From contig JAFLBO010000005.1 of the NCBI GenBank assembly GCA_017303475.1, forward strand, positions 160,266 through 224,265: a DNA stretch of 64,000 bases. Direction: 5' to 3'. This stretch comes from Chitinophagales bacterium. Lineage in GTDB: Bacteria; Bacteroidota; Bacteroidia; Chitinophagales; Saprospiraceae. This document shows positions 16,965 to 26,208 of this stretch, piece after piece. The notes beneath the pieces are model-generated. The model had not been told where the DNA came from. It searched no databases and saw only the letters and a program-made list of their open reading frames with translations. Position 1 is the first letter of the stretch; every line of letters starts with the position of its first letter. The translations under genes and the position numbers were made by a program.

Positions 16965-19151
16965 TCAATAGCTCATGAGCGACCGGATGACATCGGTTAC
17001 CTTTTCAATGGATGGTATCATGGTTTGCTCCAGGGTGGTGTTCAAAGGTACCGCAGGCATGTTTTCAGCACCCATAGTGCGCACTGGCGCATCGAGGTAT
17101 TGAAATGCCTTTTCCTGGATGCGGGCGGCCAGGGTTTGGGCAAATGAGCCGTTTACCTGTTCCTCTGTTACCACCAGCACACGCCCGTGCCTGCGCGCGG
17201 CAGCGTACATAGCTTCTTCATCCAGGGGCGACAAGGTGCGGAGATCGATGATCTCAATCTGTCCCGGAAAGTTTTCAGCAGCATTCAGCGACCAGTGTAC
17301 GCCCATTCCGTAGGTGATTACGGCCAGGCTTTCTCCTTTTTTGATACATTCGTCTGAGGCTTGCAGGGCTGTACGTGCTTTGCCAAACGGAACAACGTAG
17401 TTTTCGTCGGGCTCAACGGTTCTTGCTGCATCAGTGCCGCGCACCTTACTCCAGTACAGGCCTTTATGTTCAAAGATAACCACCGGATTTGGGTCGTACC
17501 AGGCTGCTTTGAGCAGACCTTTCAGATCAGCACCAGTGCTTGGGTAGGCAATTTTTACCCCTCGAATCTGGGTTACAACGCTTTCCACACTGCTGCTGTG
17601 GTAAGGTCCGCCACTCCCGTATGCACCTATGGGCACGCGCAGGACGCAGCTCACCGGCCATTTTCCGTTACTCAGGTAACAACTGCGGGCAACCTCAGTG
17701 AACAACTGGTTCAATCCCGGCCAGATATAATCGGCAAACTGAACTTCCACGATGGGTTTCAAACCAACGGCGCTCATGCCGGCCGTACTTCCTACAATAA
17801 AGGCTTCCTGAATAGGTGTATTGAAAACCCGGTGATCTCCGAATTTTTCTGCCAGAGTAGCTGCTTCACGAAAAACACCACCCAGTCTGCGCCCAACATC
17901 CTGGCCGTAGAGCAGACAGTCGGGATGTGTACGCATCAGTTCCTCAATGGCAAAGAGCGCACAGTCTACCATTACCTTTACTTCTCCGTTTTTCGGAGCT
18001 CTTTCACCCTTTTCCTCTGTAATAGGGGTAGGGGCAAAATCGTGCGTGAATAAATCCTCCGGTCTGGGGTCTTCTGCATTTTTAGAGTCCTCAAAATCGG
18101 CTGCTACGGTTTCGGCAGCCTTGTTTTCGAGTGCCAGTATTTCTTTTTCAGTAAACCCGTTTTGGGCCAGAAGTTTGCGCAAGATAGGGTAGGGATCGCG
18201 TTGAGCGTGTTCTTCCAGGTCGTCGCGGTACCATTCTTTGCGCACCCCTGAAGTGTGGTGGTTCAGCAGGGGCACCCGTGCGTGCACGAGGAAAGGCCTG
18301 CGTTCTTTGCGCATGGTATCTATCACTTGCTGGATGGTATTCCAGCATTGCACAAAATCATTGCCTTCAATACTGATGGTTTCCAATCCTGGAAAGCCTT
18401 TGGCATATTCGGCGGCATTGGCAACCCGGGTTTCGGCGGCATTGGCGGAGATGTCCCAGCCATTATCCTGTACGAGGTAGAGTATGGGCAGTTTTTTCAA
18501 TACGGCCATCTGGAAAGCCTCGGCCACTTCACCTTCTGTTACAGAGGCATCGCCCAGTGAACAAACAACTATGCCGGGAAGGGAATTAGAAGCCTGACCG
18601 TTTTGTTTCCGGAAATGATATGGATACGGGTTTTCCAGGTCCACTGTTTGTCCACCATGCCCTTCATGACCTTGTGCCCGTTGCATGGCTTCACGGTACC
18701 AAAAACCCATTGCGGCGCCGGTAGCTGGTATGGCTTGCATACCTGTAGCGCTACTTTGATGGGGGATTTTCGGGAAGTTATCTTCTTTAAGGGATGGGTG
18801 GCAATAATAGGAGCGGCCGCCGGAGAACGGATCATCCCGTTTGGCCATGAGTTGAAGCATCAACTGGAATGGTCTGAGTCCCATACCCAGCAACATGCTG
18901 TCGTCACGGTAATAAGGATAGGCAAAGTCCTGAGGCTTGAGCTGCATGCCTACAGCAATTTGAATGGCCTCGTGACCGCGGGAGGTGGCATGCACGTATT
19001 TGCTGACAAATTTGAAATTTGCCTCGTAAATTTCGGTCATGGCTTTAGCCGTAGCCATGAGCAGAAAAGCTTTTTCCAGAACAGTTTTCTCCGGAATATG
19101 GGAAGCGGTATTACTTTGAACTTTTTTACTGGTTGCTGTTTTGGTAGGCAC
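16965..19151 (-). CDS. Fused 2-oxoacid dehydrogenase E1 component (alpha and beta subunits)
   Basis: About 728 residues. Relative to the GTG start, the N-terminal half is the E1-alpha subunit: FVHATSRGHEAIQIAVG-like entry, YYRDDSMLLGMG, and the thiamine-diphosphate site GDASVTEGEVAEAF ... LVQDN. The C-terminal half is E1-beta, with GQDVGRRLGGVF, FNTPIQEAFIVG and VVTEEQVNGSFAQ. It would decarboxylate a branched-chain 2-oxoacid or a related substrate in a multienzyme complex whose E2 and E3 are not in this window. Alpha-beta fusions of this type are common in Bacteroidota. The start is uncertain: the frame is open to 19268, but that would overlap nadR; GTG at 19151 is preferred. Confidence 0.88.
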   Translation of the reverse strand: MPTKTATSKKVQSNTASHIPEKTVLEKAFLLMATAKAMTEIYEANFKFVSKYVHATSRGHEAIQIAVGMQLKPQDFAYPYYRDDSMLLGMGLRPFQLMLQLMAKRDDPFSGGRSYYCHPSLKEDNFPKIPHQSSATGMQAIPATGAAMGFWYREAMQRAQGHEGHGGQTVDLENPYPYHFRKQNGQASNSLPGIVVCSLGDASVTEGEVAEAFQMAVLKKLPILYLVQDNGWDISANAAETRVANAAEYAKGFPGLETISIEGNDFVQCWNTIQQVIDTMRKERRPFLVHARVPLLNHHTSGVRKEWYRDDLEEHAQRDPYPILRKLLAQNGFTEKEILALENKAAETVAADFEDSKNAEDPRPEDLFTHDFAPTPITEEKGERAPKNGEVKVMVDCALFAIEELMRTHPDCLLYGQDVGRRLGGVFREAATLAEKFGDHRVFNTPIQEAFIVGSTAGMSAVGLKPIVEVQFADYIWPGLNQLFTEVARSCYLSNGKWPVSCVLRVPIGAYGSGGPYHSSSVESVVTQIRGVKIAYPSTGADLKGLLKAAWYDPNPVVIFEHKGLYWSKVRGTDAARTVEPDENYVVPFGKARTALQASDECIKKGESLAVITYGMGVHWSLNAAENFPGQIEIIDLRTLSPLDEEAMYAAARRHGRVLVVTEEQVNGSFAQTLAARIQEKAFQYLDAPVRTMGAENMPAVPLNTTLEQTMIPSIEKVTDVIRSLMSY

Positions 19152-19209
19152 GTGGAGGTAATTTAAGCTGTGATTAGAGCATATTAGGCCATCACGCTGG
19201 TTAGGCGCG

Positions 19210-19217
19210 CAAAAGTA
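19210..19217 (-). promoter_or_regulatory. Candidate -7 element for the fused E1 gene
   Basis: TACTTTTG on the minus strand lies 58 bp upstream of the proposed GTG start of the E1 gene, between it and the divergent nadR start. A convincing -33 element is not apparent. Confidence 0.3.
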
Positions 19218-19224
19218 CACAAAC

Positions 19225-20190
19225 ATGAAACAAGGTTTTATTCTGGGAACATTTGATCTGTTGCACAAAGGTCATGAAAGGCTGATTGAGGCTGCCCGCA
19301 GTCAATGCGACAAGCTTATGATTATGGTTTGTCAGCACCCCGAAGCGGTTGTGCCTGGCTGGCAGCGCTATCATTGGGTAAAAAACAGCTGGCCTGACCT
19401 GGAGGTGGTGCACTGCCTGGGCGGGGCAGGGCAGGCTGTGGCGCGTATGGAAGCGCATATGGCCGAGAAAAAGATTTTGTTTGATGGCTTGGGAAAGTGG
19501 TCGAGCATGGCCCATAGTGCTCATTTTCAATATGTTTCGTGGAAAGACCAAATGACTGGGCAGGGGCCGTTGACCTCGGCACTGAGGGAAGACCCATATG
19601 CTAATTGGGAGCAGTTGTTGCCTTTGGTCAGGCCATTATTGGTGCAACGCATTGCATTGGTGGGACCAGAAAGTTGTGGAAAAAGTTATTTGTCGGAAAA
19701 GCTGGCCGAGCACTTCGATACCGTTTTTGTGGAGGAATATGGTCGTACTTATTGTGAAAAATTCGGCATGGATTCCACTGATCTGGATTTTGCCCATGTG
19801 GCCGGCGGACAATTGTACAGGGAGGATGAAATGGCGCTTCAGGCCAATCAGCGGCTTTTTTGCGACACGGAACTGATTGTTACGCAGGTTTGGAGCGAAG
19901 TTTACTTTAAGGGAAGGTGCCAGCCCTGGATTTATTGGGCCAACCACGCGAGGCGTTATGCGCATTTTTTGTTGTGCGCTCCGGACATACCCTGGGTGAA
20001 CGACGGGTTGCGGGAGTTTGAAAAGGAACGCAGCTGGATGTTTGAGCGGCTTAAGGAGGAGTTGGAGTGCCGGGAGTTGCCATATACCCTGATTAGCGGA
20101 TCCTTTGATGAGCGCTTGAACAAGGCAGTGGATGCCATAAATAAATTACCCGAACTGAAAACAATTGCCCCTCAAATCAGTTCTTTTTAA
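19225..20190 (+). CDS. nadR: NadR-like bifunctional NMN adenylyltransferase / ribosylnicotinamide kinase
   Basis: A 321-residue protein for NAD synthesis and salvage. The first ~110 residues form a nucleotidyltransferase fold with GTFDLLHKGHERLI, the HxGH signature. From about residue 145 a P-loop kinase domain begins with VGPESCGKSYLSEKL (Walker A), followed by EEYGRTYCE and a helical core ending in YTLISGSFDERLNKA. The DNA-binding domain of enterobacterial NadR is absent, as is usual outside that group. The adenylyltransferase part is compact and lacks a clear ISSTKIR-like second motif, so its activity is less certain than that of the kinase. Divergent from the E1 gene across about 73 bp. 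Confidence 0.85.
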   Translation: MKQGFILGTFDLLHKGHERLIEAARSQCDKLMIMVCQHPEAVVPGWQRYHWVKNSWPDLEVVHCLGGAGQAVARMEAHMAEKKILFDGLGKWSSMAHSAHFQYVSWKDQMTGQGPLTSALREDPYANWEQLLPLVRPLLVQRIALVGPESCGKSYLSEKLAEHFDTVFVEEYGRTYCEKFGMDSTDLDFAHVAGGQLYREDEMALQANQRLFCDTELIVTQVWSEVYFKGRCQPWIYWANHARRYAHFLLCAPDIPWVNDGLREFEKERSWMFERLKEELECRELPYTLISGSFDERLNKAVDAINKLPELKTIAPQISSF

Positions 20191-20450
20191 TTTGTCTCTA
20201 ATGACTAATTTTAGCAGAGATTTTGTGCCTTTTGAATATGGCGGTATTTCAAAGGTATTTATTTTTGAAACTAGATTTTTTTGACTGCCTAATACACCAA
20301 TAAGAAAATGTCGCTTTATTTGCCCCGGTGAATAAACTCGTTTTTTTGATAATCCATTGATAGTCAATAGTAAATGCCCCAAAATGGCCAAGTGTATTAC
20401 TATCATTCTTTTGGCATTTACTAATTTTTAACCAAATCAAATTTCATTGT
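20191..20450 (+). other. Upstream region of the SusC/SusD operon
   Basis: 260 bp of A/T-rich sequence between nadR and the SusC gene. A plus-strand TATTTTTG at 20260-20267 matches TAnnTTTG, with a TTTG 25 bp upstream (20231-20234), slightly wider than usual spacing. No terminator for nadR and no attenuator were recognised. Confidence 0.35.
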
Positions 20451-23400
20451 ATGAAGCAATTCCTACTCGGGCTTGCCTTGCTCTTGCTGAGCGCTTCGCA
20501 AGTGTTGTCACAAAGAGTTGTGACGGGAAAAGTCTCCGATGATCAGGGTGAACCGCTCATCGGTGCAACAGTTACCTCGCCTGGTTCCGCTTCCGGAGCT
20601 ACAACCGATGTAAACGGTATGTTCCGTTTTTCGGTGGCTACTAACGCCACGGTGTTGAAAGTTTCTTACACCGGTTACCTCACACAGGACGTACCACTTA
20701 CCTCTGCTACAGATTACACTGTAGTGATGCAAGTGAACCCTAACACCCTTCAGGAAGTGGTGGTAGTGGGCTATGGTACCCAGCAAAAACGGGCTATTAC
20801 TGGTAGCATTTCTTCCATTAAAGGGGAAGATATTGCACAATTGCCAGCACAGAGCTTCGACCAGTTGCTGCAGGGCCGTGCTGCCGGTGTTAACGTAAGC
20901 CTGCCAAATGGCGTGCTCAACAACCCACCAGTATTCCGCGTTCGTGGTATCAACTCCATCAACCTCAGCTCTTTCCCGCTCGTGGTTATTGATGGCGTAC
21001 CAACGTACACAGGAAGTTTTGGTAACTCTGCTGCCAACAACCCGCTGTCTAACCTGAACCCAGCCGATATCGAAAGCATTGACATTTTGAAAGATGCTTC
21101 TGCAACGGCTATTTATGGTTCACGTGCAGCCGCAGGTGTGGTACTTATCACTACCAAACGCGGCCAAAAAGGCAAAACCCGTGTGAATTACGATGTATGG
21201 ACCGGCTGGACTCAGGCTGTTCGCGTACCGGAAGTATTGAATGCACAGCAATATGTTGAAATCAAAAACGAAGCTGCTGCCAATGCAGGATTGTCTGGTC
21301 CTCAGTATTTCCTGGATACCATCAATGGCAAACAGGTAGACACCCGTTGGGCTGACTACATCTATCGCAACGCTTTCCAGCAGAACCACGCACTCAGCTT
21401 TTCCGGTGGTGGCGATCAAACCACCTACTACATGGCTTTGGGTTACACCCGCCAGGAGGGTATGATCGTAGCCAACGAATTTGAGCGTATGTCTGGTCGT
21501 TTGAATCTCGACCACAAACTGACTGATCGCATCAAACTGGGTGGTACCATTGGTTATGCCAATAACAACAACGCCGCTCCAAACACAGGCTCTCTGCCTG
21601 GTGAAGCATTTGCTACATCCGGTATCGGTCGTCTGGCATTTGTTCTTTCTCCAGTAGTAGATCCTTACCGTTATGATGCCAATGGCAATCGTTTGGAAGG
21701 CACTGCTCAGTACAACATCACCAGCACCAACGCTTTGGGTCTGGGTAAAAACAAACAGGCAACAGGTTTCGTAAACCCAATTCCAATCATCGATCTGAAC
21801 CGTTACACTTCTGAAGCAAATCAGATTCAGGCTTCTGTTTACGGAGAATTGGAAATCCTGAAAGATTTGAAAGTGAAAACCATCTACGGTATCGATAATC
21901 TTTCTGTGGAAAACCTGCAATACTGGACCCCGCTGCACGGCGACGGTTTCGGTCAAAACGGCTTGGCTGCCAACAGCTATATCCGCAACAACCGCTGGAA
22001 CTGGCAGAACCTCCTTACCTATGATCTGAACCTGAACGACAAGCATAAAATTGGTTTGCTGGCAGGTAATGAACAGCAATACACTGTAGCTGAAGGCTGG
22101 GGTGCTTCCCGTACAGCGGTAGCAGATCCTTTCTTTACTACTTACCAGGGTAACTTCACCACCATCAACCCAACTGGTACATTCCAGGGTGAAAACTACC
22201 TGCTGTCTTACTTCGGTCGCGCAACGTATGAGTTCAACCGTCGCTACTACCTGACAGCTAATATTCGTCAGGACGAATATTCTGCCTATGCTCCGGGTAA
22301 GAAAAAAGGTACTTTCTGGGGTGTTTCTGCCGGCTGGAGCCTTTCTGAGGAAGATTTCTGGAAAAACTCTATTGGTAATACAGTTAACTTCTTCAAACTC
22401 CGTGGCAGCTACGGTACAGTTGGTAATGCCAACGGTATCAACGATTTTGCTTCCCTCAGCCTGTATAGCTCTGGCTTGTACGGCGCAGCTCCAACCTTCT
22501 TCTTCAGCCAAGCCGGTAACCCGGATCTTGCCTGGGAATCAAGCAAAAAGTTGGACGTAGGTGTGGTATTTGGTTTGTTTAACGACCGTCTGCAAGGTGA
22601 ATACACCTACTTCAGTAACGTTATTGACGGTCTTATCCTGGCTGCTCCTCAGGCTCCTTCCAAAGGTATCCCTGGCAACTCCATCAATATCAACGTTGGT
22701 TCTATGGAGAACACTGGCCATGAGTTTGGCTTGAGCGCTACTGTATTGCGTAAGGGCAAATTCAGCTGGACTACCAGTGCGAATATCACGCTGATGAAAA
22801 ACGAAGTGACTGAGCTGGCAGAAGGAAATTCAGACATTCTGGCACAAACTTCTGGTTTGGAAACTACCAGCATCATTCGTGTAGGCGAGTCTATCGGATC
22901 TATCTATGCGGTTGAAACACAGGGTATTAACCCGGAAAATGGTCGTCGTATCTTTGTGAAATACGAATATGACGCTGATGGTAACCGCATTGGTTCTTAC
23001 CAGGTTCAGTACAACCACGCAGCAGCTGCCGGCCAACGCTGGACACGTGTTGACGATGGTTCTATTGTTTCTGCTCCTTCTCAAATCGCAGATGGTAACG
23101 TTTATGGTCCAACCCTTCCAAAATGGTTTGGTGGCTGGGATAACACATTCACCTACGGCGCTTTTGATCTGAACATTCAAATGAACTATGCTGGCGGTAA
23201 CTACATTTACAACGGTAGCAAAGCTGGTTTGCGCGACCAGCGCTTCTGGAACAACCACGTAGATATCCTGGACCGCTGGACTGAAACCAACACCGATGGT
23301 AAACTGCCACGTGTGGTATTTGGCGACAACGTTTCCAATGGTTCTGCTCTGGCTATCTCAGAAAACGTAGAAAAAGGCGACTTCCTGCGTGTGCGTAACA

Positions 23401-23621
23401 TCACACTGGGCTACCGTGTGCCTGCAAACATTCTGGATAAAGCTAAAATTGCTAACCTGCGCGTGTATGGTTCAGTAAACAACGCACTGTTGTTTACCAA
23501 CTATTCCGGTACTGACCCAGAGGTTTCTACCAATGGTAACAGCAACTCAGCTCCAGGTGTAGACCGTAACACGGTGCCAATGGCGCGTACTTTCGTGGTA
23601 GGTCTGAACCTCGGTTTCTAA
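20451..23621 (+). CDS. SusC/RagA-family TonB-linked outer-membrane transporter
   Basis: A 1056-residue outer-membrane receptor. It has a signal peptide (residues 1-20), a carboxypeptidase-like regulatory domain (about residues 22-95, VVTGKVSDDQGEPLIGATV), the TonB-box-like segment LQEVVVVGYGTQ, and a plug domain (residues 105-220) with the SusC hallmark IDILKDASATAIYGSRAAAGVVLIT. The rest is the barrel, ending in FVVGLNLGF. No STN signalling domain precedes the plug, so it does not look like a sigma/anti-sigma transducer. It should import an oligosaccharide or peptide together with the SusD lipoprotein encoded 34 bp downstream. Codons differ from the neighbours: mostly CGT/CGC for Arg and AAC for Asn, suggesting high expression. 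Confidence 0.95.
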   Translation: MKQFLLGLALLLLSASQVLSQRVVTGKVSDDQGEPLIGATVTSPGSASGATTDVNGMFRFSVATNATVLKVSYTGYLTQDVPLTSATDYTVVMQVNPNTLQEVVVVGYGTQQKRAITGSISSIKGEDIAQLPAQSFDQLLQGRAAGVNVSLPNGVLNNPPVFRVRGINSINLSSFPLVVIDGVPTYTGSFGNSAANNPLSNLNPADIESIDILKDASATAIYGSRAAAGVVLITTKRGQKGKTRVNYDVWTGWTQAVRVPEVLNAQQYVEIKNEAAANAGLSGPQYFLDTINGKQVDTRWADYIYRNAFQQNHALSFSGGGDQTTYYMALGYTRQEGMIVANEFERMSGRLNLDHKLTDRIKLGGTIGYANNNNAAPNTGSLPGEAFATSGIGRLAFVLSPVVDPYRYDANGNRLEGTAQYNITSTNALGLGKNKQATGFVNPIPIIDLNRYTSEANQIQASVYGELEILKDLKVKTIYGIDNLSVENLQYWTPLHGDGFGQNGLAANSYIRNNRWNWQNLLTYDLNLNDKHKIGLLAGNEQQYTVAEGWGASRTAVADPFFTTYQGNFTTINPTGTFQGENYLLSYFGRATYEFNRRYYLTANIRQDEYSAYAPGKKKGTFWGVSAGWSLSEEDFWKNSIGNTVNFFKLRGSYGTVGNANGINDFASLSLYSSGLYGAAPTFFFSQAGNPDLAWESSKKLDVGVVFGLFNDRLQGEYTYFSNVIDGLILAAPQAPSKGIPGNSININVGSMENTGHEFGLSATVLRKGKFSWTTSANITLMKNEVTELAEGNSDILAQTSGLETTSIIRVGESIGSIYAVETQGINPENGRRIFVKYEYDADGNRIGSYQVQYNHAAAAGQRWTRVDDGSIVSAPSQIADGNVYGPTLPKWFGGWDNTFTYGAFDLNIQMNYAGGNYIYNGSKAGLRDQRFWNNHVDILDRWTETNTDGKLPRVVFGDNVSNGSALAISENVEKGDFLRVRNITLGYRVPANILDKAKIANLRVYGSVNNALLFTNYSGTDPEVSTNGNSNSAPGVDRNTVPMARTFVVGLNLGF

Positions 23622-23655
23622 TTCCAATGTCTAACCATTCATTTTGAAAAATATC

Positions 23656-25125
23656 ATGCAAGCATATAAAAAACTTTCCATCTTGCTGATTGCTGCGGGC
23701 ACTCTTCTGGTTCCCAACGCATGCCAGAAGGACCTGTTGGATCCGGCTCCGCAGAACAACCTTTCTTCTGCAACTGCCTTTTCCACTCCAGACCGTTTCG
23801 TGAGCTTGTTGAACGGTCTTTATGACAATGTGAAAAGCGGCGCTTTCTATGGCAGCCGTTTCTCAGTGTATGGTGATATTCGTGGAGAGGAATTTCTGAA
23901 CGAAACCACCAACAACGTAACCGGTTTTTCCGTTTGGAACCACACGGTTGCTGAAACCAATATCAACGACGTAAACAACCTTTGGAATGCAGCTTATTAT
24001 GCAATCAATAGCTGCAACATTTTCATTGAGGGTGCAGATGCCAATCGCGCTGTAATCAATGACGATGCCAAGGTGAACAGCTACATCGCTGAAGCTCGTT
24101 TCCTTCGCGCACTTTGCTACCACAGCCTGCTTTCTCTGTACTGCCGCCCTTACGCTGATGGAAATGGTTCCAAGCCAGGTGTTCCATTGCGTTTGCGTGC
24201 TGAAGTAGGCCCCGGTAACAACGACCTGGCTCGCAGCTCTGTGGCTGAGTGCTACACTCAAATTTTGACCGACCTGGACTTTGCTGAGCAAAACCTCCTT
24301 TCTACACATGGCAGTGCGGCACTGAATACAGTTCGTGCACACAAAAACACGGCTATTGCCTTCAAAACCCGTGTGTACCTCAACATGCAGCGTTATGCAG
24401 ATGTGATCACCGAGGCGAATAAAATCGTTTCTGCATCTGCTCCGTTCAAAGCATCCAGCGGTGTGGCTCATGAATTGCAAGCCGATATCAAAAACGTGTT
24501 TGCTACTCCTTACACCACATCTGAGAGCATTCTCTCTATGCCTTTTACTGTGAATGACCTCCCAGGCACTCAAAACGGTTTGGGTAGCTACTACAACCCT
24601 GGTCCACGCGGTATTGGCGACTTCTCGCTGAATCTGGCCGGCATTGTTGGCGACTCTGTGAATTTCACTGTTTCTGATGCCCGTCGTCAGTTTGTGTTTT
24701 TCAACTCTGCCAACAGCAAATGGTACATGAACAAATTTGCTACAGGCCCTCAGCACACCGACTACGGTCCGGTGATCCGCTATGCTGAAGTACTGTTAAA
24801 CCTGGCTGAAGCTGAAGCACGTGCCAACGGTTTGAATCAACGCGCTGTAGACCTGCTGAATGCTGTTCACGGTCGCTCTGAGCCAACCAAAGTATATGCT
24901 TTGGCAGATTTTGCTGACGCAAATGCGTTCATCAACCAGGTATTGACCGAGCGTCGTATTGAGCTGTTGGGTGAAGGTTTCCGCAACCAGGACTGCCTGC
25001 GTTTGCTGGCTCCACTGCCAGGCAAAGGCAATATTGGTGCGGTAGATCAGACCAGCTCTGATTACATCTGGCCTATCCCATCTGGCGAACGCGCTGTAAA
25101 CAAGCTGTGCGAGCCAAATCCTTAA
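23656..25125 (+). CDS. SusD/RagB-family nutrient-binding outer-membrane lipoprotein
   Basis: A 489-residue lipoprotein with a signal peptide ending in LLVPNAC, which places the lipidated Cys at residue 23. The mature part is the helical SusD fold with TPR-like helices: SATAFSTPDRFVSLLNGLYD, FLRALCYHSLLSLYC, YAEVLLNLAEAEAR, and the C-terminal LTERRIELLGEGFRNQDCLRL. It should cap the SusC channel and bind its substrate at the cell surface. ATG at 23656 is preferred over a TTG four codons upstream. It shares the biased codon use of SusC and is followed by a strong terminator. No glycosidase, protease or sensor is attached, so the ligand cannot be inferred. Confidence 0.94.
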   Translation: MQAYKKLSILLIAAGTLLVPNACQKDLLDPAPQNNLSSATAFSTPDRFVSLLNGLYDNVKSGAFYGSRFSVYGDIRGEEFLNETTNNVTGFSVWNHTVAETNINDVNNLWNAAYYAINSCNIFIEGADANRAVINDDAKVNSYIAEARFLRALCYHSLLSLYCRPYADGNGSKPGVPLRLRAEVGPGNNDLARSSVAECYTQILTDLDFAEQNLLSTHGSAALNTVRAHKNTAIAFKTRVYLNMQRYADVITEANKIVSASAPFKASSGVAHELQADIKNVFATPYTTSESILSMPFTVNDLPGTQNGLGSYYNPGPRGIGDFSLNLAGIVGDSVNFTVSDARRQFVFFNSANSKWYMNKFATGPQHTDYGPVIRYAEVLLNLAEAEARANGLNQRAVDLLNAVHGRSEPTKVYALADFADANAFINQVLTERRIELLGEGFRNQDCLRLLAPLPGKGNIGAVDQTSSDYIWPIPSGERAVNKLCEPNP

Positions 25126-25142
25126 TGGTTTTGGGATGATAT

Positions 25143-25188
25143 AAAAAACTGCCCGGTGCGATTCGTTCGCTACCGGGCAGTTTTTTTA
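25143..25188 (+). terminator. Bidirectional terminator after SusD
   Basis: A 15-bp stem (25143-25157 pairs with 25172-25186) with a 14-nt loop, GC-rich in the middle and flanked by A6 and T7. It ends the SusC/SusD operon on the plus strand. The A-run can serve the convergent antiporter gene on the minus strand. Confidence 0.85.
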
Positions 25189-25196
25189 TATCCTCA

Positions 25197-26195
25197 TCAG
25201 GCGCTTAGCTGATAAAGCAGCACGATATTGAGCAGATACAACAGGAAAATGGTAAAAGTATCTAAACCCATGAACCACTTTTTTTCTTTGGTTGGAAAAA
25301 TCAAACCTACAATGGCAACGGCTGCCATCATTAGTGTGAAAAACACTGAACTTAAATTTGCATCTGATGCATCTTTAAGTAAATGGCCGGATGTGTAAAA
25401 AACATCATCCAGAAACAAGATGAAAATATTAAAAATGTTGCTACCCAATAGATTGCCTACTGCCATGTCTGTAGCTCCTAAACGGATAGCGGCAAGAGAC
25501 ACTGCAATTTCTGGCAAAGAAGTAGAAATAGCCAGAAACAAAGTACCCACAAAAGATTTACCCAATCCGGTAGACTCCGCTATATGATCCGCAAAATAAG
25601 GCAGAGTAAGTGCTGCAGCAATAATAACCAAAGCAAAGCCGATATAACGCAGGATTACTGCCCGAAGGCTCAGGCCATGCGTATGATTATGCTCATTATT
25701 TTCTGAAACAGGATAAGTCTGCTGGTAGTTGTACAACATCTTTACGGCTAAAAAGTATATAACCGCAAACGAGAAGCTGGTAACTCCAAGAGAAGGAGTT
25801 AAAACAAAATCCTTATCCAAAAACAAGCCCAATCCAACTACTGCCATGAGCATCATGCCCAAGGCTCCGGCGAGGATATGACTTTGTGATACACCACCTA
25901 AAAGCGGACTCTTTTTTGGGGTAAACATGTCCATAATGGATAAAATGCCCAAATTGAAGGCACAACTTCCCAGCACATCTCCCACCGCAAGATCAGCATT
26001 CCGCACAATGGAAACTGAACTAATTCCAACCATTAGTTCAGGTAATGAGGTAACTGCAGACATTAGAATTAGGCCCATAAAAGCCTTTCCCATGCCGGTC
26101 ATATCGGCTAATAAATCGCCGTAATAAGAAAGTCGTTTGCCGGCAAAAAATATGACGGCTGCACAAATGAAAAATCCAACAATAGGTATAAGCAT
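25197..26195 (-). CDS. CaCA-family sodium/calcium antiporter (YrbG-like)
   Basis: A 332-residue inner-membrane protein with about ten hydrophobic segments and two inverted alpha repeats: TSLPELMVGISS with GDVLGSCAFNLG, and STSLPEIAVSLAA with VGNLLGSNIFNI. The paired acidic residues in those repeats are the expected ion-binding sites for exchange of Ca2+ against Na+ or H+. A His-rich cytoplasmic loop (ENNEHNHTHG) separates the halves. It lies 13 bp after the giant surface-protein gene on the same strand. A promoter-like TACCTTAG sits in that gap, so it may have its own transcript. Confidence 0.9.
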   Translation of the reverse strand: MLIPIVGFFICAAVIFFAGKRLSYYGDLLADMTGMGKAFMGLILMSAVTSLPELMVGISSVSIVRNADLAVGDVLGSCAFNLGILSIMDMFTPKKSPLLGGVSQSHILAGALGMMLMAVVGLGLFLDKDFVLTPSLGVTSFSFAVIYFLAVKMLYNYQQTYPVSENNEHNHTHGLSLRAVILRYIGFALVIIAAALTLPYFADHIAESTGLGKSFVGTLFLAISTSLPEIAVSLAAIRLGATDMAVGNLLGSNIFNIFILFLDDVFYTSGHLLKDASDANLSSVFFTLMMAAVAIVGLIFPTKEKKWFMGLDTFTIFLLYLLNIVLLYQLSA

Positions 26196-26208
26196 GGCGC
26201 TAAGGTAA

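Noticed and set aside
19152..19268. Upstream extension of the fused E1 gene to 19268
   Set aside because: It would overlap the nadR start, is Cys-rich and unlike the family N-terminus; the GTG at 19151 is more plausible.
21120..22511. A 463-residue open frame on the minus strand within the SusC gene
   Set aside because: It lies fully antisense to a clear SusC barrel; its length is explained by the biased codons of the SusC gene. No domain seen in its translation.
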